Under the pieces are notes generated by a model. The model ran no database searches. It was not told the DNA's origin and saw only the letters and a program-made list of their open reading frames with translations. DNA of 64,000 bases from Phocoena phocoena. Taxonomy: Eukaryota > Chordata > Mammalia > Artiodactyla > Phocoenidae. Both the position numbers and the translations under genes were made by a program. Shown here one piece after another: positions 11,795 to 22,614 of this stretch (position 1 is its first letter; each line of letters starts with the position of its first letter). The stretch spans positions 4,662,881-4,726,880 of the forward strand of contig NC_089223.1 in the NCBI RefSeq assembly GCF_963924675.1. Direction: 5' to 3'.

Positions 11795-12932
11795 ATGACC
11801 AACATCCGAAAAACTCACCCACTGATAAAAATCATCAACAATACATTTATCGACCTCCCAACCCCATCAAACATCTCATCGCGATAACTTTGGCTCTTTA
11901 AAAGGCATCTGCCTGATCCTACAAATCCTAACAGGCCTAATACTAGCAATACACTACACACCAGACACAACAACTGCCTTCTCATCAGTAGCACACATCT
12001 GTCGAGACATCAACTACGGATGAATCGTTTGATACGTGCATGCAAACGGAGCTTCCATGTTCTTTATCTGCCTTTACGTTCACGTAGGACGTGGCCTGCC
12101 TTATGGATCCTATGCCTTTCGAGAAACATGAAACTTTGGAATTATTCTACTGCTTACAGTTACAGCTACGGCATTTATAGGCTATGCACTACCATGAGGA
12201 AAAATATAATTCTGCAGAGCAACAGTTATTACAAACCTCCTCTCATCAATCCCATACATCGGAACCACTCTTGTTGAATGGATCTGAGGCGGCTTTTCCA
12301 TAGACGAAGCAACACTCACACGATCCTTCGCTTTTCACTTCATTTTCCCTTTCATCAATACAGCACTAGCAGCTGTCTACCTACTATTCCTCCACGAAAC
12401 AGGATCCAACAACCCCACAGGAATCCCATCTGACACAGACAAAATTCCATTCCATCCCTATTACACAATCAAAGATATCCTAGGTGCCCTACTACTAATC
12501 CTAGCCTCACTAATACTAGTCTTATTTTCACCCAACTTGCTAGGTGACTCCTACAGCTACACCCCGGCAAACCCACTTAACACACCACCACACATCAAAC
12601 CAGAGTGACCTTTTCTACTCACATATGCAATTCTAAGATCAATCCCCAACAAACTAGAAGGAGTCTTAGCCCTATTACTCTCAATACTGATTCTAACATT
12701 CATCCCAATACTCCACACATCCAAAGAGCGAAGCATAATATTCCGACCTCTCAGCCAGTTCTTATTTTGAGGGCTAACGGCAGATCTATTAACACTAACA
12801 TGGGTTGGAGGACAACCCGTAGAACACCCCTTCATCATTATCAGACAACTTGCATCTATTTTATACTTTCTTTTAATTTTAGTGCTAATGCCAGTAACTA
12901 GCATCATCGAAAACAATTTCCTGAAATGAAGA
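11795..12932 (+). pseudogene. MT-CYB: Mitochondrial cytochrome b pseudogene, nearly full length
   Basis: Cytochrome b is the haem-carrying core subunit of complex III. The copy runs from ATG at 11,795 to the mitochondrial stop AGA at 12,930-12,932. That is 1,138 bases against 1,140 in typical mammals. The missing two bases fall near 11,884, where the usual TGA-TGA (Trp-Trp) is altered to 'cgataac' and the frame shifts. After that point the mitochondrial frame holds to the end, with TGA read as Trp at many sites. Other damage in mitochondrial code is TAA at 12,207-12,209 and AGA at 12,216-12,218, 12,636-12,638 and 12,843-12,845. In nuclear code the retained TGA codons are stops, so no protein is expected. 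Confidence 0.96.
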
Positions 12933-13002
12933 GTGTTTGTAGTATAACACATTTCCCTGGTCTTGTAAACCAGAAAAGGAGAACAACACACCTCCCTAAG
13001 AC
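12933..13002 (+). pseudogene. MT-TT: Mitochondrial tRNA-Thr pseudogene
   Basis: It directly follows the cytochrome b stop. The anticodon stem-loop reads 'ggtcttgtaaacc' with TGT at 12,964-12,966. The 3' end is 'cctaagac'. The D-arm side ('acatttccctgg') is altered from the usual form. Confidence 0.92.
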
Positions 13003-13070
13003 TCAAGGAAGAAGCCCTAAACTTCACTGCCAACACCCAAAGCTGAAATTCTACTTAAACTATCCCCTGA
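13003..13070 (-). pseudogene. MT-TP: Mitochondrial tRNA-Pro pseudogene
   Basis: It is adjacent to tRNA-Thr and runs from 'tcaaggaagaag' to 'tatcccctga' on the plus strand, about 68 bases. The complement of the TGG anticodon is at 13,037-13,039. It marks the left border of the control region. Confidence 0.92.
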
Positions 13071-14009
13071 AATTATATTATAAGACATTTACAAAATTAT
13101 TAAGTACTATGTCAGTATTAAAACAGTCCGTTTTGTCACATACTACTATGTACATCGTGCATATTTGCACCACCACATTAATGAGTACATACATCTTATA
13201 CATACATATTACATTATATGTATAATCGTACATTACATTATTTACCCCATGCTTATAAGCATGTACATTATATTATTAGCATTGTATAGTACACACAGGT
13301 TATTAATCATACACAGTGCATTAAGTCAAATCAATTCCAGTCAACATGCAGATCCAGTCCATTAGATCACAAGCTTAATCACCAGGCCTTGTGAAACCAT
13401 CAACCCGCTTGGCAGGTGCCCCTCTTCTCTCTCCAGGCCCATAACTTTTGGGGGTTTCTATTGATGAACTTTATCAGACATCTGGTTCTTACTTCAGGGC
13501 CATCTCACCTAAAATCGCCCACTCTTTCCCCTTAAATAAGACATCTCGATGGACTAATGACTAATCAGCCCATGCTCACACATAACTGTGATTTCATACA
13601 TTTGGTATCTTTTAATTTTTAGGGAGGATGCTTGGCCTCAGCTATGACCTTAAAGGGTCTTAACACAGTCAAGCAAGCTGTAGCTGGACTTTAATTGAAG
13701 ATTATTTAGCAGCATCAGCAATCCATGGTGTACAGTTCAGTCAGTGGTCACAGGACATAACGATGTTACACATGTACATACATGCAGTAGACATAGCATT
13801 CCACTCTCCCCGACCCCAACTAAAACAACATACCATCAAAACAAATCAGCCTCACAACGCCCCCATCGTACCAACAATCTACTTAGACATGCACCACCCA
13901 TACAGACAGACATCTCCCTAGATTCATCAGCCATTTTATCAAAAAGTTAATACTAAACCTGACACAAACCTCACAACACAGCCATACAAACACCACCTAT
14001 GTATAACAA
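13071..14009. other. Nuclear copy of the mitochondrial control region (D-loop)
   Basis: About 939 bases lie between tRNA-Pro and tRNA-Phe, close to the expected full length for a cetacean. The left domain has repeated 'acat/gtacatt' motifs and a perfect 16-bp palindrome, catgcttataagcatg, at 13,248-13,263. The conserved central domain runs at about 13,430-13,600 ('ggccatctcacctaaaatcg', 'catctcgatggactaatga'). A CSB1-like 'ggtcacaggacataa' lies at 13,746-13,760, and a C/A-rich right domain follows. In the organelle this region holds replication and transcription start sites; here it has no expected function. Confidence 0.93.
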
Positions 14010-14080
14010 GTTGATATAGTTTAAACAACCTCTAAAGCAAGGCACTGAAAATGCCTAGATGAGCGTACTAGCCCCATAAA
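14010..14080 (+). pseudogene. MT-TF: Mitochondrial tRNA-Phe pseudogene
   Basis: It runs from 'gttgatatag' to 'ccataaa', with 'gcactgaaaatgc' as the anticodon arm and GAA at 14,047-14,049. It lies directly upstream of the 12S copy, as in mtDNA. Confidence 0.92.
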
Positions 14081-14738
14081 CACACAGGTTTGGTCCCAGC
14101 CTTTCTATTAGTTTTTAATAGAATTACACATGCAAGTATCTGCCCTCCGGTGAGAATGCCCTCTAAATCACTAAGATTAAAAGGAGCAGGTATCAAGCAC
14201 ACTATACCAGTAGCTCACAACACCTTGCTCAACCACTCCCCCACGGGAGACAGCAGTAATGAGAATTAAGCCATAAACGAAAGTCCGACTAAACCATATT
14301 AATTTAGGTTGGTAACTTTTGTGCCAGCCACCACGGTCATACGAATGACCCAAATTAATAGAATTATGGCGTAAAGCGTGTTAAAGAATAATACAAAATA
14401 AAGTTAAATCTTGATTAAGCTGTAAAAAGCCATAATTAAAGTAAAAATAGACTACGAAAGAGACTTTAACATATCCTGACTACATGATAGCTAAGACCCA
14501 AACTGGGATTAGATACCCCACTATGCTTAGCCGTAAACCCAAACAATCATAGGAAGCAGATTATCTGCCAGAGTACTACTAGCAACAGCTTAAAACTCAA
14601 AGGACTTGGTGGTGCTTCACACGCCTCTAGAGGAGCCTGTTCTATAATCGATAAACCCAAATATTAGCAGCAGCCCTTGCTAATTCAGTCTATATACCGC
14701 CATCTTCAGCAAACCCTAGAAAGGAGCAAAAGTAAGCA
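14081..14738 (+). pseudogene. MT-RNR1: Mitochondrial 12S rRNA pseudogene, 3'-truncated
   Basis: About 658 of some 960-970 bases of the small-subunit ribosomal RNA are present. Landmarks are 'cacaggtttggtcccagcc' at the start, the 530-loop region at 14,321-14,340, 'actgggattagatacccc' at 14,501-14,518 and 'ctatataccgccatcttcag' near 14,690-14,709. Identity stops after 'aaaagtaagca' near 14,738, inside the gene. The 530-loop block reads 'ccaccacggt' where a functional mammalian copy has 'ccaccgcggt', so a nearly invariant base is lost. tRNA-Val and 16S are absent. Confidence 0.95.
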
Positions 14739-14765
14739 AAGTATACTTACATTGAAAGTAAAGTA

Positions 14766-15180
14766 TGCACAATGGAATACTACTCAGCCATTAAAAAGAA
14801 CAAAACACTGCCATTTCAGCAACATGGATGGACTTGGAGGGCATTATGCTAAGTGAAATGTCAGACAGGAAATTCAAATACTGTGTGATATCACTTACAT
14901 GTGAAATCTAAAAAACACAACAAATTAGTGAATATAAGAAAAAAGAAGCCAACTCACGGATATAGGGAACAAACTGATGTTCACCACGGTGGAGGGGAGG
15001 AGGGGCAATATAGGGGTGGGAGAGTAGGGAGTAAAAACCATTGGGTGTAAGATAGGCTCAAGGGTGTAATGTACAACAGGGAGAATATAGCCAATATTTT
15101 GTATTAACTGTAAATGGAAAGTAACCCTTAAAAATGTACAAGAATAAAAAAAAGTTTAATGAAAATAAGTTAAATAAACA
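14766..15180 (+). mobile_element. Same L1, part 3 (3' UTR and tail)
   Basis: It resumes at 'acaatggaatactactcagc', exactly the L1 sequence that should follow the TA-rich site lost at 11,595. It continues through 'aacatggatggacttgg' and 'aatattttgtattaactg' to an A-rich tail with 'aaataaataaataa'. The 3' UTR closely parallels the copy at 36,399-36,875. Confidence 0.85.
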
Positions 15181-15189
15181 AATAAATAA

Positions 15190-17805
15190 ATAATTATTTA
15201 GATAAGGTGGTGGATGATCTATGGCATTTTGAATGTTGATCCTGGCTTTACTCATAATTTGTGTTTTTTCTTAGGTCAAATATCTCCAATGTTTTCTGTG
15301 AATAACCCTATTTTTAAGTGCAGCATCCTGTAAGTGACAGGATTTTGTGACCTCTAGTCTGGTGTATAAGTTTATTACCACAATGTTATATAATTGGATG
15401 AAACTTCCAACAGGCTATATAATCCAAGATAGGCAATTAAAAAATCATTTACATGTAAAAAGTATTTTCAAATACTCTATTTCCTCTGGCCATCTTAATT
15501 TTAGGAAAAAAATTAACAACATAGCAATGAGAGTAAAATATAAGTGATAGTTTGGATGCAAAGCAGATGTGAAGTATTTGAAAAAAATCTTTAGAGAGCA
15601 ATGTAAGAAAATAAATGAGGCTACAGTTATACTGAAAATATTGTCAAGCTCTTGGTTTTGAAGTTTTCCTGCTTAGTCTCTGAAATAACCCAAGTTACAT
15701 GAGTTATAACCCTTCATGGAACTGGTAACCATAAGGGATGACACAGCCTGTGATGATTGTGTTACCATAAACTACCTTCATTAAAGGAATTAGACCTCCT
15801 CTCTAGCGAATTATTCAGATGTTGGAGGAAGAAACTAACATGGGCTGAAAATATTGTTTAAATGACAAACGATGATGCTTTCAGAAATGCCAGGAATAAT
15901 GTCAAAGATGGCAAAGAGGCCATATCCTTGAGATAATTATGGTGCTTAAGAAAATGAATGAATATAAAATGTGTTGAAAGAGAACTTCAAAGAGCATATG
16001 TGTTTTTAATACTGTTTACAAAAAATAGGTGACATATATTGGTCAAAATGAACTATGAGAATTCTATAAAAATATGTCCAATACTTAAGTTATCAATAAC
16101 AAATTTTTATTACATTTCAGGTTTTTAGAACTGTTCAAGTTTTAACAAAGATTGCTTATAAAGACATTAATTTGTTTTACTTCCACATTGAAAGAAATAT
16201 GAAGTTAACTATTTAAGATAAAGACCACATGCTGTAATAAAGAATACATTATCTGACTATGCAGATAAATGCTATGCCACATGGACCAAAGTTATAAAAT
16301 ATTTGTTCTATTTAAAGTAATGATAGAAAATAAACAACAAACAGTCCCCTGAAAGTAAAATGTTGAAAATGGAATATTAACTTTAATCTGGTAACATAAA
16401 TTAATATTGATGAGAAAACAAAATTGCTTTGAAATTAACTCCTTTTTTGTATAGTAAATATCTTTCTAATTAACTATGTATAGCAAATACTTCATGGTGT
16501 CACTTAGGTATTTGTACTCATCAGCAAATAGATTGCCTAAAAGAAGTCTAATAAGAGAATAACCCTCTTCTGGGAAAATGACAATGCATTATGCATGCAC
16601 AAATGATCATTTGGATATGACGTTTTAATGTGGCTGAATTACCACCATGAGAGCCAACAAATCTCACTTATGCCTCAATTATATCTTAATTTTAGAAATG
16701 AAAATTTCAAGTATAATCCATAAGTCTTAAAATTTTGATAGCCTACTTAAAATAATGATATAAAAATCACATTCCTTGTAATTCTTCCTTAGACAATTCA
16801 CATGAAAACCATCAAAGTCATCGCTAAGTCTAGTCAAAAGTCAAAACAGTTTTCTGAGGTCAAATTCAGCTCTGATTTCACAGGTAAAACACAAGTCGAT
16901 TTTTAAACACAAGTAATCCGTTTTTGCTGGATTCTTCAGGCACTATAAGGTCAGCCTGCACTAACTGATTGAAGACTGAAATTGATTCTGATGAGCTGAT
17001 CTGAGATACTGTATTTGAAGTTCTTTTGCTTAGGGGCTATCAGAAGAACAGATGTCAAGAGGTTTGACTTCTAGCAGCATTAGCCAGTATCTCTGTGCCT
17101 ACACTTCTGCCTGCCAGGCACAAAGACTCAAGTATCCATAGGATGAATAATTCATGCTTTAAAATTGAAGGTTGAATATTTTCTTTTTTTAATGTACCAC
17201 TTACAGACTTAAAAGAACAGAAAAGGCTATATTTCTTACACATTTTTTAAAAATTTAAACTACTGAGAAATAAAATAGTAAAGTTAAAGTAGTATTTTTG
17301 GATGATTGGGCAAAATCACCTCTGTACAATGACCTTTATAATCTAATAGGAGATTGAGAAATTGTGTTACTAAAATAAATGCTATTATTTTTTAGAGGTC
17401 ATAATTATAAACTATCTTACAGGGGTTGTGGAAGTAGATGTAAAATAGGAATTGCAGGAATATCAGTCCTTGGTACAAAATAAGGAAACAAGAAAATAAA
17501 GGGAGAGAGAGAGAGAACATGCCTGGTAATGTTTGGCAAGGTATTAAAACTGTAAGTGTTGGAAACAGAATATTAAAAGTACCATATAATTATATATAAG
17601 CAATGAAATTTCATATCCTATGAATTTAGATTTGTTAGAAACTATAAGTGGATGAGCAAACACAATTTTAAATTTGAATTCCAAAAAATATCCAAACAAT
17701 AACAAGAAGTCCTGAGATTTTGTGATTTTGATTTAGTTTCATAATAACAAACAAATAAGAATTATCAGTTACCAATTATAATCTACCTGCCATGGGCCAG
17801 GAGCC
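15190..17805. other. AT-rich unique sequence
   Basis: I see no repeat family, RNA gene or convincing exon in these 2.6 kb. A short GA run lies at about 17,502-17,515. Confidence 0.5.
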
Positions 17806-17810
17806 GAGTA

Positions 17811-18125
17811 CAGTACCTACCCCCTTCCATGGGGAATTTGTTCCGAGACCCCCAGGGATGCCTTAAATTGCACAAAGTACCGAATCCTTCACACACTATG
17901 TCTTTTCCCATACTAACTGGTGTGGAATGTGTATAGGGTGCATATGCTGGTCAAAGGGATGATTCATGACCCCAGAGGGACAGAACTGGCGGGTGTGAGA
18001 TTTCATCACACTACTGAAAATTGCATGGAATTTAAAACTTATGAATTGTTTGTTTCTGGAAGTTTCTATTTAATATTTTCAGACCCTGGAATGCAAAACC
18101 TCAGATAAGGGGGGAGAGGCTGCTG
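17811..18125. mobile_element. Tigger-like (Tc1/mariner) non-autonomous DNA transposon
   Basis: The element begins 'cagtacctacccccttcc' and ends 'aaggggggagaggctgctg'. The ends are imperfect inverted repeats of about 20 bases, with CAG...CTG termini, flanked by TA on both sides (17,809-17,810 and 18,126-18,127). It is 315 bp with no transposase. The internal 'gttccgagacccccagg' is typical of this MER-type family. Confidence 0.85.
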
Positions 18126-18434
18126 TACCGTATTTATATCTTTATCTCATTCAGATTGTTAAAGAGGGAAACTCCTCAGCAAATTCTTCAGTGTACTGTA
18201 TACAGTGCAAGATGGAAAACCAGATAAGATAGTGAAAATGTTGTATCCCCTTTAGGGAGAAAAAGTCAGTATTTTATAAGTGCGTGTGTCTGCGCATCAC
18301 ATTCATTTTTATGATATGCTTATAATGCAGTTGGTATCACTCTCTCTTGTATAGGTGAAGAACATCATATATGTGGAGTGAAAGTGAGGTGATATTTAGC
18401 AGCTAGTAAGGACTGTGAAAAGAAGGCATCATTG

Positions 18435-18625
18435 AATAGAAGTTAAGAGTCACATGGTCATGAGTTCAAATCACAACTAAGTCACTTGCTGGCCATTAGA
18501 TCTTAGACACATTGCATTGTTTCTGTGAGTTTTAGTTTTCCTCGTTGTATATGAAGGGTCTGGTGGTAAATACATTTATATGTTGTGAGCTGTTAATTGG
18601 ATAATGTACACAAGGCTCCTTCTGA
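18435..18625 (+). repeat. MIR SINE fossil
   Basis: The block order is MIR-like: 'gttaagagtcacatgg', 'gagttcaaatcacaact', 'gtcacttgctggccattag', and a 'ttttagttttcctcg' equivalent of the MIR core. It is diverged and the edges are approximate. Confidence 0.7.
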
Positions 18626-18639
18626 TAAGGATATATGCC

Positions 18640-19920
18640 TGTGTGTGTGCCTTGTACTGTGTTTACACACATGCATAACATTCAAATAGTGTGAGTGCAC
18701 GTGTTTATTACTTCAAGAAATGATAGTGTTCTTACTGCTAGCACCAGGATTCAAGCCCAGGGTTATTTTTACACCAAAACCCACATTCTCTCGGCATTAG
18801 TGCCAAAACCACAAACTTCTCATTCTCTTGTTTCTTTAATGCAGATTAAGGAAAATGATTTATTCTCCTTTACTTTATTTTTATTTAAAATTCTATACCT
18901 GATTGGAGGTCTTGTTTCAGACACTGTGGCTAGGTAAAGAGAAACTGTAGGTAAAGAGAAACTGCCTATCCATTAGGGCAGCATTTTTAGATTACAAGGG
19001 CAATCATAATATTATAAGTTTGCAAGATAGAGTTGAAATTGCCTACTGTTTTCTTTAAAATTTATTATTTTGTTTGATCAAGTTAGAAATTTAGCATTTC
19101 ATATAGGAATATTGTACCTAAACTGATGATATGCAAAATTTTTACATTTGGACCAATACTGCTATAAACTCAAAGAGATTGATATTTTATGCTTTTATAA
19201 CGTATATCTGCTTCACTGCACAGCTTTAACTAGCACACTAACACAGAACTACTGTTTCAAAATAATTTCAGAGGAAAAGATCTACTTTAAAATCAGCAAA
19301 ATCATTTCCCCCAATCCAGCCTGCCATCCCACGGTTAACTCGTGCTCCTATATCAGGTATCAGATTAGTGGTTGCTTTGTCTAGTAAACCCTCCATGAAT
19401 CCAACCACAGCACAGGGCTCCATAAGGCAGAGACTGCAGCTAGGTGTGTCCATTTCATGTTGTCTTGTCCTGTCGGTTATTCAATTACAGTTGTTATTTT
19501 CAGTTTGTTAACTATGAGATTACACCTACTTTGTTGATGATCCTATTGACTAAACAAATGGCTACAAATGCAAAAATCCAGTGTATTGTGGTTTGCTTCA
19601 GGATATGGCAGTCACCAGATTCTAGTTCTATACACATAAGGAGACTTAATAGAATCAGATAAAACACTGGCAATCTACCACATAGACCCAAATACACTTA
19701 TTTTATGTGAAGTCTTTCCTTATTACATAAGAGAGTTTTCTTCTATCTTACTGCAGTATTTTGCTACATTGGTAATCAAATACCACATTATTATTACAGT
19801 TATTTGTTTCATGTCTAACGCTGCTTTTCTTCTGTAGACCTTGGGTTATTAAAGGTTATTAGCAGGGGCCAACCATCATCTTGTTTTATCTATCACAATA
19901 TCTGGCAAGGAGTAATATAA
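18640..19920. other. Unique sequence
   Basis: No recognisable feature. Two short overlapping open frames on opposite strands near 19,268-19,697 have no domain pattern. Confidence 0.5.
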
Positions 19921-19924
19921 TGCT

Positions 19925-20110
19925 ACATTTACATTTACTGTGGGCCAGATGTTGGTCAGTCTATGTGCTTTAGTGAGTTCATTTTCCATCAACACTATAA
20001 GGTAGGAACTGCCATGTCTACTTTGGAGATGGGAAACTAAGGCATAGTGACCAAAGACATTCAGAATTTACATTCAGATGATTGGCTTTGAAATTTGAAC
20101 TCTAAATTGT
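19925..20110 (-). repeat. MIR SINE fossil, reverse strand
   Basis: On the plus strand the reversed MIR order is visible: 'actgtgggccagatg', 'cactataaggtaggaact', 'ggagatgggaaactaaggc', 'aatttgaactct'. Confidence 0.75.
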
Positions 20111-20159
20111 TATAGTATGTTATCTTAGCAGATTCGGTACTAAATAAATTAATGCTTAG

Positions 20160-20250
20160 AGAAGACAGGAAGGAAAAGAAAGGAAAAAAGAAAAGAAAAA
20201 AAGAAAAAAGATAGCAAGTCAATCAGGAAGAAAAGAAGGTAGGGAGGAAA
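20160..20250. repeat. Purine-rich (GAAA)n-like tract
   Basis: The plus strand is almost all A and G over about 90 bases. Confidence 0.85.
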
Positions 20251-20494
20251 GAATAGTATTTAACTTACAATGAATTAAATGATGAAGACAGAATGAATGG
20301 TATGCTATGATCCATAAGAATGACCTATTTAATATATATACATATATAACATAAATGTAACATGCAGAAATTAATAAAATATTATTTCATTAAATGATAT
20401 ATATGCAAATTATATATAATGTTCTATTCATTTAACACTTTATATGAATAAAGTTCCTTTTCACATATTGCTTCATTTTTTACTACCTTACTGT

Positions 20495-20718
20495 TTAGGC
20501 TAGGGCATCTTATTTCATATTCTCCTGCCCTTTCAGAGTGAATTACACCACTGGATTTCCAGGTTGCAGGCAGCATGTCATGGGACTTTACAGCCTCCAT
20601 AATTGTGTGAGCCAGTTTCTCTTAATAAAGCTAGCTCTTCCTCTCTTTGTCATATCTATATATCTATATCTCTCTCTCTATCTCTGTATCTACTGTTTCT
20701 CTGGAGAACCCTAATACA
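20495..20718 (+). mobile_element. ERV-L 5' LTR remnant (MLT2-like), 3' part only
   Basis: The LTR part includes 'cagcctccataattgtgtga', a poly-A signal AATAAA at 20,624-20,629, a T/C-rich stretch, and the family ending 'ctggagaaccctaataca'. The 5' half of the LTR is missing or too diverged to see. Confidence 0.8.
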
Positions 20719-20759
20719 AATTTTGGAAACAAGAGTATTTCTAAAGAAATATTGACAGA

Positions 20760-22610
20760 ATTTAACGATGAGAGAACGAATTTTCTGAATTGGTTCTCGG
20801 CTTTCTGGAACATCCTCCTCAGTCTTATTAGATTTAAAGACACTGAGGACTATACTTCCATTAATAAACAGGACACTGACTGTCCATGATATGAACTGTT
20901 TATAGAGATATGCAAAAAATATGCTTATTTTACACTATGCTTCTAATTACTTATAAGAAACAAGGAGCTAAGCGACTGTATATGATTCTTTTGAACATTT
21001 TTGGAAAACTGATGAATATAATGATTGGTTGCTCTTAATGTCACTGGATAAAGTGGTGAAAGAAAAGGATGAGTTCAGGGTTTAGAATTCCCAGATCAAG
21101 CAGTACATAAATAACCCAAGAGCTTCTGTGAGTGCACCACTGAAGGAAACCCTTGTCTCCTGTAGCTGCAGGGTTAAAATTGTTAAAAATCAAAAGCACC
21201 ACTTTATCCTGTGAATGGCTGAACTAAAATGCAAGCGGAACTCTCAGCCTTGCAGGGTGTCTACTGCTACAGTGAGGGCATTGATCGGGAAGGAACAGGA
21301 TCCCATAGGTTGAGATGGGGATATATGGTAAGACGCTTACGAAGGTGAGAATATCGAGTCCCTAAATTCTGATGAGTCTTCCTTGCTAGTGGAAGAGGTT
21401 TCTCCACCCACAGTGGCAGTAGCATCCCTACCCCTAGTGATATTGCCTTCTCCACTTCCTTCTGAGGAGATTAACCCTGCATTGCCTTAGAAAACTCTAA
21501 TAGTCTTCCCTGAGGAAGCTGACATACAAGACAATCTTAAATCTCCTCAGTACCCATCCCAACACCCTCTTTGCTTCTAGACCTATAATTAGACTCATTT
21601 TCCAGCAGGCCCCTAAAGGTGAGGTACAAAGTGTGACCCATGAGGAGCTGTGCTACAGTCCAAAGTAACAACTTCAGTTTCCTTATTTTTACAGAAAAAT
21701 AGCTAGGAAACTTCTGGGAATGGATATTAAGGGTGTGGGGTAATGGTTGAAGGAACATAAAGTTGGATCGGCCTGCATTTATTGATATGAGCTCAACAAA
21801 AAGAGATTGGGCATTTAATGCTGCAGTTGTAACAGAACTGGAAAGAGCTTTAAATCTAAGTTTGTTTGGTTCGTTGACCGAAACAGAACCAAAAAGGGGC
21901 CCACTGTGAGTGAACAGGAATTGCTGGATGTGCCTTAGTTTAATTTAGAGGAAGGGGTTCAAAGGCTTAGAGAGATTGAAATGTTACAATGGAGAGGTTC
22001 CAGAAGGCGTATCTTTCATGGAAACTGGGAGGAACCGACTTGTGAGGGGAGCCCTGGCCTCCTTAGAGATCACTGTGATCACGCTTCTCTGTAGGACAGA
22101 CCTTACAGTGGGGGCTGCAGTCACTGAACTGGGAAACCTAAACATGAGGGGAGTCATTCATCCCTGGGGTGCCAGGGGCCAAGTGGCAGCACTCAACTGC
22201 CAAAGGCAAGGTGGCCATGATTATCAAAATGGACAGCAGAGTCAAAGCAGCAATCAGAGTACTCTGACTAGTGCAGATCAGTGGTTAGTTGATGATGATA
22301 TTCCTGGAAGTGAAACAGACAGAAAGCCTGTTAAACTCTTACTATACCTGTAAAGGCAGAAAAATTTCAGGTTCAGTGAACACAAGTCCAGCCTGAATAT
22401 TGAAAAGCAGAGGGTCATGAGACATCAATCAAATCCTAGACTTGAGCCCATTTATAGCCCCAAAGCCCACTGAATAAAGGAGAGGTCAGGTCCCCTTGAG
22501 GAAGAACACTACTAAAATATTTTACTATTAATCTTCCTCCAACCCTTTCCCTAAGGAAGCTCTAGTCCTCTACTAGAATAACTATACTTTGGGGAAAAGG
22601 AAATACTCAG
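20760..22610 (+). pseudogene. ERV-L gag relic
   Basis: This region sits between the 5' LTR and the pol relic, where gag, the structural polyprotein, belongs. The longest open part is 125 codons at 21,976-22,353. Its middle is glutamine- and serine-rich (residues about 85-100), as in the C-terminal part of ERV-L gag. I cannot place matrix or capsid domains. Stops and frame changes are spread throughout. The assignment rests mostly on position and on the matching LTR and pol family. Confidence 0.6.
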
Positions 22611-22614
22611 AACT

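Larger units (their letters stand above)
11664..14738 (+). other. NUMT: nuclear copy of mitochondrial DNA (ND6 start to 12S rRNA)
   Basis: About 3.07 kb keeps the exact mammalian mitochondrial order and orientation: ND6 (minus), tRNA-Glu (minus), cytochrome b (plus), tRNA-Thr (plus), tRNA-Pro (minus), control region, tRNA-Phe, 12S rRNA. It is bounded on both sides by pieces of one L1, which shows that this is a nuclear insertion and not organellar DNA. It crosses the control region without a break, so it came from circular or continuous mtDNA and not from a spliced or processed RNA. Substitutions and indels are spread over all genes. Confidence 0.97.

Noticed and set aside
12557..13036. 159-codon open frame on the minus strand
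   Set aside because: It is antisense to the NUMT cytochrome b and tRNA copies. Mitochondrial strand composition leaves the opposite strand open by chance.
11721..14080. Functional tRNA genes for Glu, Thr, Pro and Phe
   Set aside because: They are in mitochondrial order inside a NUMT, with substitutions and no nuclear tRNA promoter context.
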